In this document: positions 22,971 through 29,151 of the stretch, piece by piece
Layout: the number at the start of each line of letters is the position of its first letter
Numbering within the stretch: position 1 is the first letter of the stretch
Source: JANOGU01 sp964499865
Lineage (GTDB): Bacteria; Pseudomonadota; Alphaproteobacteria; Rhodobacterales; Rhodobacteraceae
Assembly (NCBI GenBank): GCA_964499865.1
Contig: CAZCPY010000025.1
Span: 1-29,151, forward strand
Direction: 5' to 3'
DNA: 29,151 bases
Program-made: the position numbers and the translations under genes
Notes under the pieces: generated by a model
What the model saw: only the letters and a program-made list of their open reading frames with translations
Databases searched by the model: none
What the model was told of the DNA's origin: nothing

Positions 22971-25184
22971 ATGCACCGCGGCTCCCTGCGTCAGCCCGAC
23001 ACCGGCCACGGCGGCCACCGCCGCACCAAGTCCTCGACGCCCGCGCCGCGCAACACGCGGCCGGCGCCGCCGCGGCCTTCCGCCGCCGCGCCGAAGGTCG
23101 AGGCGCCGGCATGGGACCCGTCCCGGCCGATCCTGGAAATCGAGAACCTGTCGATCAGCTTCTTCACCCGGCTGCGCGAAATTCCCGCGGTAATGGACTT
23201 CTCCTGCACCGTAATGGCCGGCGAGGCGATGGGGCTCGTGGGCGAATCCGGTTGCGGCAAGTCCACCGTGGCGCTGGCGGTGATGCGCGAGCTTGGCAAG
23301 AACGGCCGCATCGTCGGCGGGTCGATCAGGTTCAAGGGCCGCGACCTGACCAACATGGGCCAGCACGAGCTGCAGAAGATCCGCGGCAGCGAAATCGCGA
23401 TGATCTACCAGGAACCCATGGCCTCGCTGAACCCGGCGATGAAGATCGGCGCGCAGCTGGCCGAGGTGCCGATGATCCACCAGGGCATGGGCCGCGACGC
23501 GGCCTGGCAACTTGCCCGCCAGATCGTCGCCGACGTGCGCCTGCCCGACCCCGACCGCATCATCAACGCCTATCCGCACCAGCTTTCGGGCGGCCAGCAG
23601 CAGCGCATCGTCATCGCCATGGCGCTGATGTCCAAGCCCGCGCTGCTGATCCTCGACGAGCCCACCACCGCGCTCGACGTGACGGTCGAGGCGGGGATCG
23701 TCGATCTGGTCAAGGACCTGGGCGAGAAATACGGCACCTCGATGCTGTTCATCAGCCACAACCTCGGGCTGATCCTGGAAACCTGCGACCGGCTCTGCGT
23801 GATGTATTCCGGCGAGGCGGTGGAGACCGGCGCGGTGGCCGAGGTGTTCGAGACGATGCGCCACCCTTATACCCAGGCGCTGTTCCGCTCGATCCCGCTG
23901 CCGGGGGCCGACAAGAACTCCAAGCCGCTGATCTCGATCCCCGGCAACTTCCCCCTGCCCCACGAACGGCCGAGCGGCTGCAACTTCGGCCCCCGCTGCG
24001 ACTATTTCCAGAAAGACCGGTGCGACGCCCACGACATCGCGATGGCGCAGGTGCCGGGCAACGACCGCCACGAAAGCCGCTGCCTGAAATGGCAGGAAAT
24101 CGACTGGGACGCCCTGCCCAGGGCGCGCGAGGTCAAGGAAAAGGTCCCGCCCGGCAAGGTCGTGCTGCGCATGGACGACCTGCGCAAATACTATTCCGTC
24201 AGCAAGGGCGCCTTCGGCGGCGGCGTCAGGAAGGTGGTCAAGGCGAACGAGACCCTGTCCTTCGAGGCGCGCGAGGGCGAGACGCTTGCCATCGTCGGCG
24301 AAAGCGGCTGCGGCAAGTCCACCTTCGCCAAGGTGCTGATGGGGCTGGAAACCGCGACCGACGGCAAGATCATGCTGTTTGACGAAAACGTGCAGTCGAC
24401 GCCGATCCAGATGCGCCACGCCGACACGATCTCGTCCTTGCAGATGGTGTTCCAGAACCCCTTCGACACGCTGAACCCCTCGATGACGGTCGGGCGCCAG
24501 ATCGTCCGGGCGCTCGAGGTCTTCGGCTGGGGCAAGACGGATGCCGAACGCGCGGCGCGGATGCTGGAGCTTCTGGACCTGGTGAAACTGCCCCGGCAGT
24601 TCGCCGAACGCATGCCGCGGCAGTTGTCGGGCGGGCAGAAGCAGCGTGTCGGCATCGCGCGCGCCTTTGCCGGCGGCGCCAAGGTGGTGATCGCCGACGA
24701 ACCCGTCTCTGCGCTCGATGTCTCGGTGCAGGCCGCCGTGACCGACCTGCTGATGGACATCCAGCGCGAGAACCGCACGACGCTGCTGTTCATCAGCCAC
24801 GACCTCAGCATCGTCCGGTATCTGTCGGACCGGGTGATGGTGATGTATCTCGGCCATGTGGTGGAGCTGGGCTCGACCGACCAGGTCTTCGCGCCGCCCT
24901 ACCACCCCTACACCGAGGCGCTCTTGTCCGCCGTCCCGATCGCCGACACCAGGGTGAAGAAAAAGCGCATCATCCTGGAAGGCGACATCCCCTCCGCGAT
25001 GAACCCGCCGCCCGGCTGCCCGTTCCAGACCCGCTGCCGCTGGAAGTCCCGCGTCGCCGGGGGCCTCTGCGAAAAGGAGGTGCCGCCGGTGCAGATGCTG
25101 GCCGACGGCCACCAGATCAAGTGCCACCTGACCGCCGATGTCCTGGCCGAGATGGAGCCGGTAATCACCATCGCGGCCGAGTGA
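22971..25184 (+). CDS. Fused double ABC ATPase, DppD-DppF type
   Basis: 737 residues containing two complete ATPase domains. Domain 1: Walker A GESGCGKST at 91-99, signature LSGGQQQR, Walker B LLILDEPTTALD, and the oligopeptide-type C-terminal extension with cysteines (CNFGPRCDYF). Domain 2: Walker A at 443-451, signature LSGGQKQR, Walker B VVIADEPVSALD, and a second Cys extension (CPFQTRC). Such extensions bind an Fe-S cluster in some DppD/F proteins. The first 45 residues are basic and Pro/Ala-rich, and look disordered. It starts 4 bases after the permease stop. Confidence 0.95.
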   Translation: MHRGSLRQPDTGHGGHRRTKSSTPAPRNTRPAPPRPSAAAPKVEAPAWDPSRPILEIENLSISFFTRLREIPAVMDFSCTVMAGEAMGLVGESGCGKSTVALAVMRELGKNGRIVGGSIRFKGRDLTNMGQHELQKIRGSEIAMIYQEPMASLNPAMKIGAQLAEVPMIHQGMGRDAAWQLARQIVADVRLPDPDRIINAYPHQLSGGQQQRIVIAMALMSKPALLILDEPTTALDVTVEAGIVDLVKDLGEKYGTSMLFISHNLGLILETCDRLCVMYSGEAVETGAVAEVFETMRHPYTQALFRSIPLPGADKNSKPLISIPGNFPLPHERPSGCNFGPRCDYFQKDRCDAHDIAMAQVPGNDRHESRCLKWQEIDWDALPRAREVKEKVPPGKVVLRMDDLRKYYSVSKGAFGGGVRKVVKANETLSFEAREGETLAIVGESGCGKSTFAKVLMGLETATDGKIMLFDENVQSTPIQMRHADTISSLQMVFQNPFDTLNPSMTVGRQIVRALEVFGWGKTDAERAARMLELLDLVKLPRQFAERMPRQLSGGQKQRVGIARAFAGGAKVVIADEPVSALDVSVQAAVTDLLMDIQRENRTTLLFISHDLSIVRYLSDRVMVMYLGHVVELGSTDQVFAPPYHPYTEALLSAVPIADTRVKKKRIILEGDIPSAMNPPPGCPFQTRCRWKSRVAGGLCEKEVPPVQMLADGHQIKCHLTADVLAEMEPVITIAAE

Positions 25185-25192
25185 TGGCCGCA

Positions 25193-25210
25193 GCGTCATG
25201 CGCCTGTCAT
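25193..25210 (+). promoter_or_regulatory. Candidate Pho box before phnW
   Basis: Two heptamers 11 bases apart: GCGTCAT (25193-25199), spacer GCGC, CTGTCAT (25204-25210). The PhoB consensus is CTGTCAT-N4-CTGTCAT, so 12 of 14 positions match, and the second half is perfect. It lies in the 66-base gap between the ATPase gene and phnW, 40 bases before the phnW ATG. The downstream -10 is weak. Confidence 0.55.
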
Positions 25211-25250
25211 CCGGCCCGTTCAGGGTGCCGGGCATGAGGGGCCGCACGCC

Positions 25251-26441
25251 ATGCCCGTGACCATCGAGCCGCCCCGCGGCGGCGAGCCCTGGCTTCTGAC
25301 CCCCGGCCCGCTGACCACCTCGGCCGCCGTCAAGGCCGCGATGGCCGTGGACCGGGGCTCCTGGGACGCCGACTTCCGCGGCATCACGGCAGAAGTCCGC
25401 GCCCGCCTCCTGGCGCTGCTGGGCGACGGTTCCGACGCCTATGCCTGCGTGCCGATCCAGGGCTCGGGCTCGTTCTGCGTCGAGGCGATGCTGGGCACCT
25501 TCCTGCCGCGGGCCGGCCATGCGCTGGTGCTGGCCAACGGCGCCTATGGCCAGCGGGCGGGCAAGGCGCTGGCACAGATGGGCCGCGCGGTGACCGTGCT
25601 CGACAAGGGCGACTACCTCCCGCCGCGCGGACCCGAGGTCGCCCGCCAACTGGCCGCCGACCCCGCGATCACCCATGTGGTCGCGATCCACTGCGAAACC
25701 TCCTCCGGCATCCTGAACCCGCTTGCCGAAATCGCCGCCGCCACCGCCGCCGCGGGACGCCGCCTGCTGGTCGACAGCATGTCCGCCTTCGGCGCCGTTC
25801 CCGTCCCGGCCGCCGGGATCGCCTTCGACGCCCTCGTCTCCTCCGCCAACAAGTGCATCGAGGGCGTGCCGGGCTTCGGCTTCGTCCTCGCCCGCAAGGA
25901 CCTGATGGCCGCGGCGCAGGGCAATTCCCACTCCCTCGCGCTCGACCTGCAGGCGCAATGGGCCGAGATGGAACGCTCCGGCCAATGGCGTTATACGCCG
26001 CCCACGCACGTCGTCGCGGCCTTCCTTCAGGCGCTGAGGGAACACGAAGCCGAAGGCGGCATCGCCGCCCGCGGCGCCCGATACGCCGCGAACCGCGACC
26101 GGCTGGTCGCCGGGATGCGTGCGCAGGGCTTTGAGACATTGCTTGAAGAACCCTGGCTATCCCCCATCATAACAACGTTTTTCTGCCCCGCAGACCCGGC
26201 CTTCCGCTTCCCCGATTTTTACGACCGGATGAAGTCCGCGGGCTTCATCCTCTATCCCGGCAAACTCACCCGGGTGGACAGCTTCCGCGTCGGCACCATC
26301 GGCCGGCTCGACACCGGCGTGATCGACCGGGTCCTGGCCGCGGTCGCCGCCACGCTACGGGCCATGGGCGTCGCCACCGGCGCCCCTCCGGCGGCGGCAA
26401 TCGCCGAAAAACGCAATGCTCAGCAGGAGCTTGACACATGA
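25251..26441 (+). CDS. phnW: 2-aminoethylphosphonate--pyruvate transaminase
   Basis: 396 residues. A PLP fold-type I enzyme with the PhnW pattern: LLTPGPLTTSAAVKAAM at 15-31, GSWDADF, VPIQGSGSFCVEAM, VDSMSAFG with Asp175, and SSANKCIEGVPGFGF with PLP-lysine 201. It moves the amino group of 2-aminoethylphosphonate to pyruvate, giving phosphonoacetaldehyde and alanine. The tail after about residue 375 is Ala-rich and longer than usual. Its stop overlaps phnX by 4 bases. A local patch at about 26145-26190 uses codons rare here (CTA, ATA, ACA, TTT). Confidence 0.93.
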   Translation: MPVTIEPPRGGEPWLLTPGPLTTSAAVKAAMAVDRGSWDADFRGITAEVRARLLALLGDGSDAYACVPIQGSGSFCVEAMLGTFLPRAGHALVLANGAYGQRAGKALAQMGRAVTVLDKGDYLPPRGPEVARQLAADPAITHVVAIHCETSSGILNPLAEIAAATAAAGRRLLVDSMSAFGAVPVPAAGIAFDALVSSANKCIEGVPGFGFVLARKDLMAAAQGNSHSLALDLQAQWAEMERSGQWRYTPPTHVVAAFLQALREHEAEGGIAARGARYAANRDRLVAGMRAQGFETLLEEPWLSPIITTFFCPADPAFRFPDFYDRMKSAGFILYPGKLTRVDSFRVGTIGRLDTGVIDRVLAAVAATLRAMGVATGAPPAAAIAEKRNAQQELDT

Positions 26442-27214
26442 CCTTCAAGGCCGCCGTGTTCGACTGGGCCGGCACGATGATCGACTTCGGCTCCTTCGCG
26501 CCGATGGGCGCCTTTGTCGAGGCCTTCGCCCGCTTCGGCGTGACGGTGACCGTCGACCAGGCCCGCGCGCCGATGGGCAGGCCCAAGTGGGACCACGTAA
26601 AGGCCATGCTCGACGATCCCGGCGTGGAGGCCGCCTGGCGCGCCGCCCGCAGCCAGCCCCCCTCCACCAACGACGTCGATGCGGTCTACAACGTCTTCGT
26701 GCCGATGAACGAAGAGGTCGTGGCCCGCTACGCCACCCTCGTCCCCGGCGCGCTCGACACCGTCCGCTGGCTGCGCGCGCGCGGGATGAAGATCGGCTCC
26801 ACCACCGGCTACACCCGCTCGATCATGGCCCGTGTCCTGCCCGTCGCCGCGGCGCAGGGCTACACGCCCGACAACTGCGTCTGCGCCGACGACCTGCCCG
26901 AAGGCCGCCCCGGGCCCCTGCAGATGTACCAGACCTTCATCGACCTGCGCGTCTACCCGCCCGCGGCGGTGGTCAAGGTCGACGACACCGAACCCGGCAT
27001 CGCCGAAGGCGTGGCGGGGGGCTGCCTGACCGTGGGCGTGGCCCTTTCCGGCAACATTGCCGGCCTCACCGCCGAGGACCTCGCCGCCGCACCGGCAACC
27101 GAGGTCGCCCGCCTGCGCGCGCTTGCGACCGACCGCCTGACCGCCGCAGGCGCCCACCACGTCATCGACACGGTCGCCGACCTGCCCGCGCTGCTGGAGC
27201 GCCTGCAAGGCTGA
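26438..27214 (+). CDS. phnX: Phosphonoacetaldehyde hydrolase (phosphonatase)
   Basis: 258 residues, HAD superfamily. Nucleophile Asp9 is in FDWAGTMIDFGSFAP, and MGRPKWDHV carries the Schiff-base Lys50 that sets PhnX apart from other HAD enzymes; TTGYTRSIM and VKVDDTEPGIAEG supply the phosphate-binding Thr and the acidic motif. It cleaves the C-P bond of phosphonoacetaldehyde to acetaldehyde and phosphate. With PhnW it is a complete two-step 2-aminoethylphosphonate route, and the two are translationally coupled. Confidence 0.95.
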   Translation: MTFKAAVFDWAGTMIDFGSFAPMGAFVEAFARFGVTVTVDQARAPMGRPKWDHVKAMLDDPGVEAAWRAARSQPPSTNDVDAVYNVFVPMNEEVVARYATLVPGALDTVRWLRARGMKIGSTTGYTRSIMARVLPVAAAQGYTPDNCVCADDLPEGRPGPLQMYQTFIDLRVYPPAAVVKVDDTEPGIAEGVAGGCLTVGVALSGNIAGLTAEDLAAAPATEVARLRALATDRLTAAGAHHVIDTVADLPALLERLQG

Positions 27215-27225
27215 CCGCCCGCCTG

Positions 27226-27270
27226 CTTCATCTTGGCCGAAATACCCCGGGGTCCGGGGCAGCGCCCCGG
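27226..27270 (+). repeat. Conserved 27-base motif plus GC hairpin, copy M2
   Basis: It begins 12 bases after the phnX stop: CTTCATCTTGGC, then AAATACCCCGGGG, then a hairpin CCGGGGC/GCCCCGG (27254-27260, 27264-27270). The motif matches M1 except for one swapped dinucleotide. It sits between convergent phnX and efp and could serve as a transcript end. Confidence 0.8.
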
Positions 27271-27307
27271 CGCCCTCCGCCAGAACCACCGCCGACCCAA
27301 GGGCGCG

Positions 27308-27357
27308 GCAAAATCCTTCCGAAGGATTTTGCAAATTCCTTTCTTCAAGGAATTTGC
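27308..27357. repeat. Twin-hairpin repeat, copy T2 (phnX-efp gap)
   Basis: First hairpin: perfect 12-bp arms 27308-27319 and 27321-27332 around one base. Second: perfect 11-bp arms 27331-27341 and 27347-27357, loop TCTTC. They share the GC at 27331-27332, as in T1. It is among the most AT-rich spots in the window. It lies 17 bases past the efp stop on the efp transcript. Confidence 0.8.
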
Positions 27358-27374
27358 CCCGAAGACCTGCCGCG

Positions 27375-27941
27375 TCAGTCCTTGGCACGCTCGACGTAGG
27401 AATTGTCGTCGGTGTTGATCACGATCCGCGTTCCCGCCCCGATGTGCGGCGGCACCATCACGCGCAACCCGTTGTCGGTCATCGCGGGCTTGTAGGACGA
27501 CGAGGCCGTCTGTCCCTTCACCACCGGCTCGGTCTCGGTGATCTCCACGGTGATCTTCTGCGGATACTCGATGCCGATCGCCACGCCCTCGTGGATCTTG
27601 AGGTAGACCCGCATGCCTTCCTGCAGATAGGCCTTGCCGTCGCCCACCATGTCGGTGCTGACCACAACCTGGTCGTAGGACACCGGCTCCATGAAGTGGA
27701 AGCCCTCGCCGTCCTCGTAGAGGTAGTCGTACTCGCGCTCGTCCACGGTCGCCTTCTCCACCTGGTCGGTGGTCTTCCAGCGTTCCGAAACCTTCACCCC
27801 GTCCGAGATCCGGCGCATGCTGACCGAAGTGGTCGGCGTGCCCTTGCCGGGATGGAAGTTCTCGGCGGTAAGCACGACATAGAGGCGGCCGTCCATGTCG
27901 ACGACGTTGCCCTTGCGGAGGGAGGAGGCGATGACTCTCAC
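27375..27941 (-). CDS. efp: Translation elongation factor P
   Basis: 188 residues from a GTG preceded by AAGGA. KOW-like N-terminal domain with the modified loop HPGKGT (Lys33, the residue beta-lysylated by EpmA), then two OB domains with YLYEDGEGFHFM, EPVVKGQTASSSYKPA and the invariant ending DNSYVERAKD. It relieves ribosome stalling at polyproline, relevant in a genome with Pro-rich proteins such as the Skp tail. It is divergent from epmA. Confidence 0.95.
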   Translation of the reverse strand: MRVIASSLRKGNVVDMDGRLYVVLTAENFHPGKGTPTTSVSMRRISDGVKVSERWKTTDQVEKATVDEREYDYLYEDGEGFHFMEPVSYDQVVVSTDMVGDGKAYLQEGMRVYLKIHEGVAIGIEYPQKITVEITETEPVVKGQTASSSYKPAMTDNGLRVMVPPHIGAGTRIVINTDDNSYVERAKD

Positions 27942-28051
27942 GGATGCGGTCCTTGCAGAAGGGGGCAAGCGGGCCTAGAGGCCCGCGCTGGCAGCCCCCT
28001 AGCGCATGTCGCGCCCGCGCGCCAGAGAAGAGCCGCAGCAGCGAGAACGCC
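27942..28051. promoter_or_regulatory. Divergent efp-epmA control region
   Basis: A 110-base gap between the two start codons. It holds a hairpin with 7-bp arms GCGGGCC/GGCCCGC (27969-27975, 27980-27986), which would fall in the efp leader. No clear -35/-10 boxes were recognised. Confidence 0.35.
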
Positions 28052-29095
28052 ATGACCGACCCCGCGACGCCCTGGTGGCACCCCGCCCGCCACGCCGACC
28101 GCCGCCCGCTTCTGGCGGCGCGCAGCCGCATCGCCGCCGCCGTCCGCGCCTGGTTCGGCGCGCAGGGCTTCACCGAGGTCGAGCCCACCGCGCTGGCCGC
28201 CAGCCCGGGGAACGAGGCGCATCTGCATGCCTTCGCCACCGAGGCCGTCGGCCCAGATGGCACATCGCGGCGGCTCTACCTGCACACCTCGCCCGAGTTC
28301 GCGATGAAGAAGCTGCTCGCGGCGGGCGAGAGCCGGATCTTCGCGCTCGGCCCGGTCTGGCGCAACCGCGAGGGGGGGGCGCGGCATGCGGCGGAATTCA
28401 CCATGCTGGAATGGTACCGCGCGGGCGAGGATTACACGCAGGCGATGTCTGACGCGGCGGCCCTCCTGCGGCTGGCCGCCGCGCAGGCAGGGTCCGCACG
28501 CCTTACCCGCGGCGACCTCGCCTGCGACCCGGCGGCAGAGCCCGAACGCCTGTCGGTGGCCGAGGCGCTGATGCGCCACGCAGGCGCCGACCTCGACGCC
28601 TGCCTGACCGATGCCGGCGACTGGCGCGCAGGCCAGCTGGCCGCGGCGCTGGACGCCGCGGGCGTGGCCCATGGCCCGGGCGACAGCGGGTCCGACCTGT
28701 TCTTCCGCCTGCTGGCCGAACGCGTGGAACCCGCCCTCGGCCTCGGCCGCGCCACGATCCTCGACCGCTACCCCGCCTGCGAGGCGGCGCTGGCGCGCCG
28801 CTGCCCCGACGACCCCCGCCTGTCCGAACGCTTCGAGCTCTATGCCTGCGGGGTGGAACTGGCCAACGGCTTCGGCGAACTGACCGACGCCGCCGAACAG
28901 CGTCTCCGGTTCCAGCAGGAGATGGCGCTCAAGCTGGCCATCTACGGCGAAACCTACCCCATCGACGAGGACTTTCTCGCCGCGCTGGCGCAGATGCCGC
29001 CCGCCGCGGGCATCGCGCTGGGGTTCGACCGGCTGGTGATGCTGGCCACCGGCGCGCCGCGGATCGAGGACGTGCGCTGGACGCCCGCCCCCTGA
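28052..29095 (+). CDS. epmA: EF-P beta-lysine ligase EpmA (GenX/PoxA)
   Basis: 347 residues, a class II lysyl-tRNA synthetase-like catalytic core without the N-terminal anticodon domain. Motif 2 region: GPVWRNREGGARHAAEFTML followed by EWYRAG; motif 3: GIALGFDRLVML. ELANGFGELTD is the substrate-pocket segment. It attaches (R)-beta-lysine to the EF-P loop lysine. Start ATG chosen for the canonical N-terminus and its clearance from the efp start. The partner aminomutase epmB is not seen; an insertion-sequence end follows the stop by a few bases. Confidence 0.93.
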   Translation: MTDPATPWWHPARHADRRPLLAARSRIAAAVRAWFGAQGFTEVEPTALAASPGNEAHLHAFATEAVGPDGTSRRLYLHTSPEFAMKKLLAAGESRIFALGPVWRNREGGARHAAEFTMLEWYRAGEDYTQAMSDAAALLRLAAAQAGSARLTRGDLACDPAAEPERLSVAEALMRHAGADLDACLTDAGDWRAGQLAAALDAAGVAHGPGDSGSDLFFRLLAERVEPALGLGRATILDRYPACEAALARRCPDDPRLSERFELYACGVELANGFGELTDAAEQRLRFQQEMALKLAIYGETYPIDEDFLAALAQMPPAAGIALGFDRLVMLATGAPRIEDVRWTPAP

Positions 29096-29098
29096 CGG

Positions 29099-29151
29099 CT
29101 AGATGTGAACTCTCAGGAGGTTGTTCATCCGGAACGGGGTTAGGCTGCAAT
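29099..29151 (-). CDS. C-terminal end of an IS481-like transposase (partial)
   Basis: The minus strand is open from the window edge to a TAG at 29099-29101, giving 17 residues that end FRMNNLLRVHI. The NNLL-x-VH ending resembles IS481-type transposases. The stop codon comes from a CTAG that appears to be target DNA, with the last sense codon spanning the junction. Only the tail is visible, so the call depends on the terminal repeat next to it. Confidence 0.45.
   Translation of the reverse strand, partial: CSLTPFRMNNLLRVHI
29104..29151 (-). mobile_element. Terminus of an IS481-family insertion sequence (truncated by the window)
   Basis: From 29104 the sequence reads TGTGAACTCTCAGGAGGTTG, then TTCATCCGGAACGGGG. 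This resembles the end of Bordetella IS481 (TGTGAA..., AGGTTGT, GTTCATCCG-AACCGG). Just outside is GCTAGA (29098-29103), which fits the NCTAGN target of IS481. The rest of the element is outside the window. Confidence 0.6.

Noticed and set aside
22920..26045. A 1041-codon antisense frame
   Set aside because: It is opposite the ATPase and phnW genes and lacks any recognisable domain.

Overview
This 29 kb window is very GC-rich (about 70%) and almost fully coding. Gene content and order point to an alphaproteobacterium of the Rhodobacteraceae (Rhodobacter/Paracoccus-like). The markers are ruvX next to a DUF1289 gene, hisB-hisH, a pyrH-frr-uppS-cdsA-dxr-rseP-bamA-skp-fabZ-lpxA-lpxI-lpxB block, LpxI rather than LpxH, and a rhizobial-type EF-P. 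No rRNA, tRNA, CRISPR array or complete mobile element was seen. The longest stretch without a gene is about 270 bases (18467-18736).

Layout. 1-1534 (+): 3' end of ccmI, then ruvX and a DUF1289 gene, all overlapping by 4 bases. 1716-2929 (-): hisB-hisH. 3011-4127: a LysE-type exporter divergent from an Lrp/AsnC regulator. 4354-16545 (-): a long envelope, isoprenoid and translation block transcribed leftwards from pyrH to lpxB. It makes UMP kinase, ribosome recycling factor, undecaprenyl-PP synthase, CDP-diglyceride synthase, DXP reductoisomerase, RseP, a 46-residue membrane protein, BamA, Skp, FabZ and LpxA/I/B. lpxD is absent from its usual place. 16658-18466 (+): miaA and an AraC-type regulator. 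18737-27214 (+): a Tat-exported SBP_bac_5 binding protein, two Dpp/Opp-type permeases, a fused double ATPase, then phnW and phnX, which degrade 2-aminoethylphosphonate to acetaldehyde and phosphate. A good Pho-box candidate lies just before phnW. 27375-29095: efp divergent from epmA, the ligase that modifies EF-P. 29099-29151: the window ends in what looks like the terminus of an IS481-family element placed 3 bases after the epmA stop.

The least ordinary content is non-coding. At least three repeat families occur: (a) C/G-tract palindromes at two convergent gene ends, with a related copy carried in frame inside lpxI; (b) twin hairpins sharing a GC dinucleotide, before efp and before frr; (c) a conserved 27-base motif followed by a GC hairpin, one copy of which supplies the miaA start codon. 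A 5-base tandem repeat runs into the lpxB stop codon. The strongest candidate for an undescribed system is the peptide-type ABC transporter next to phnWX. The in-frame palindrome in lpxI is the most unusual sequence event.
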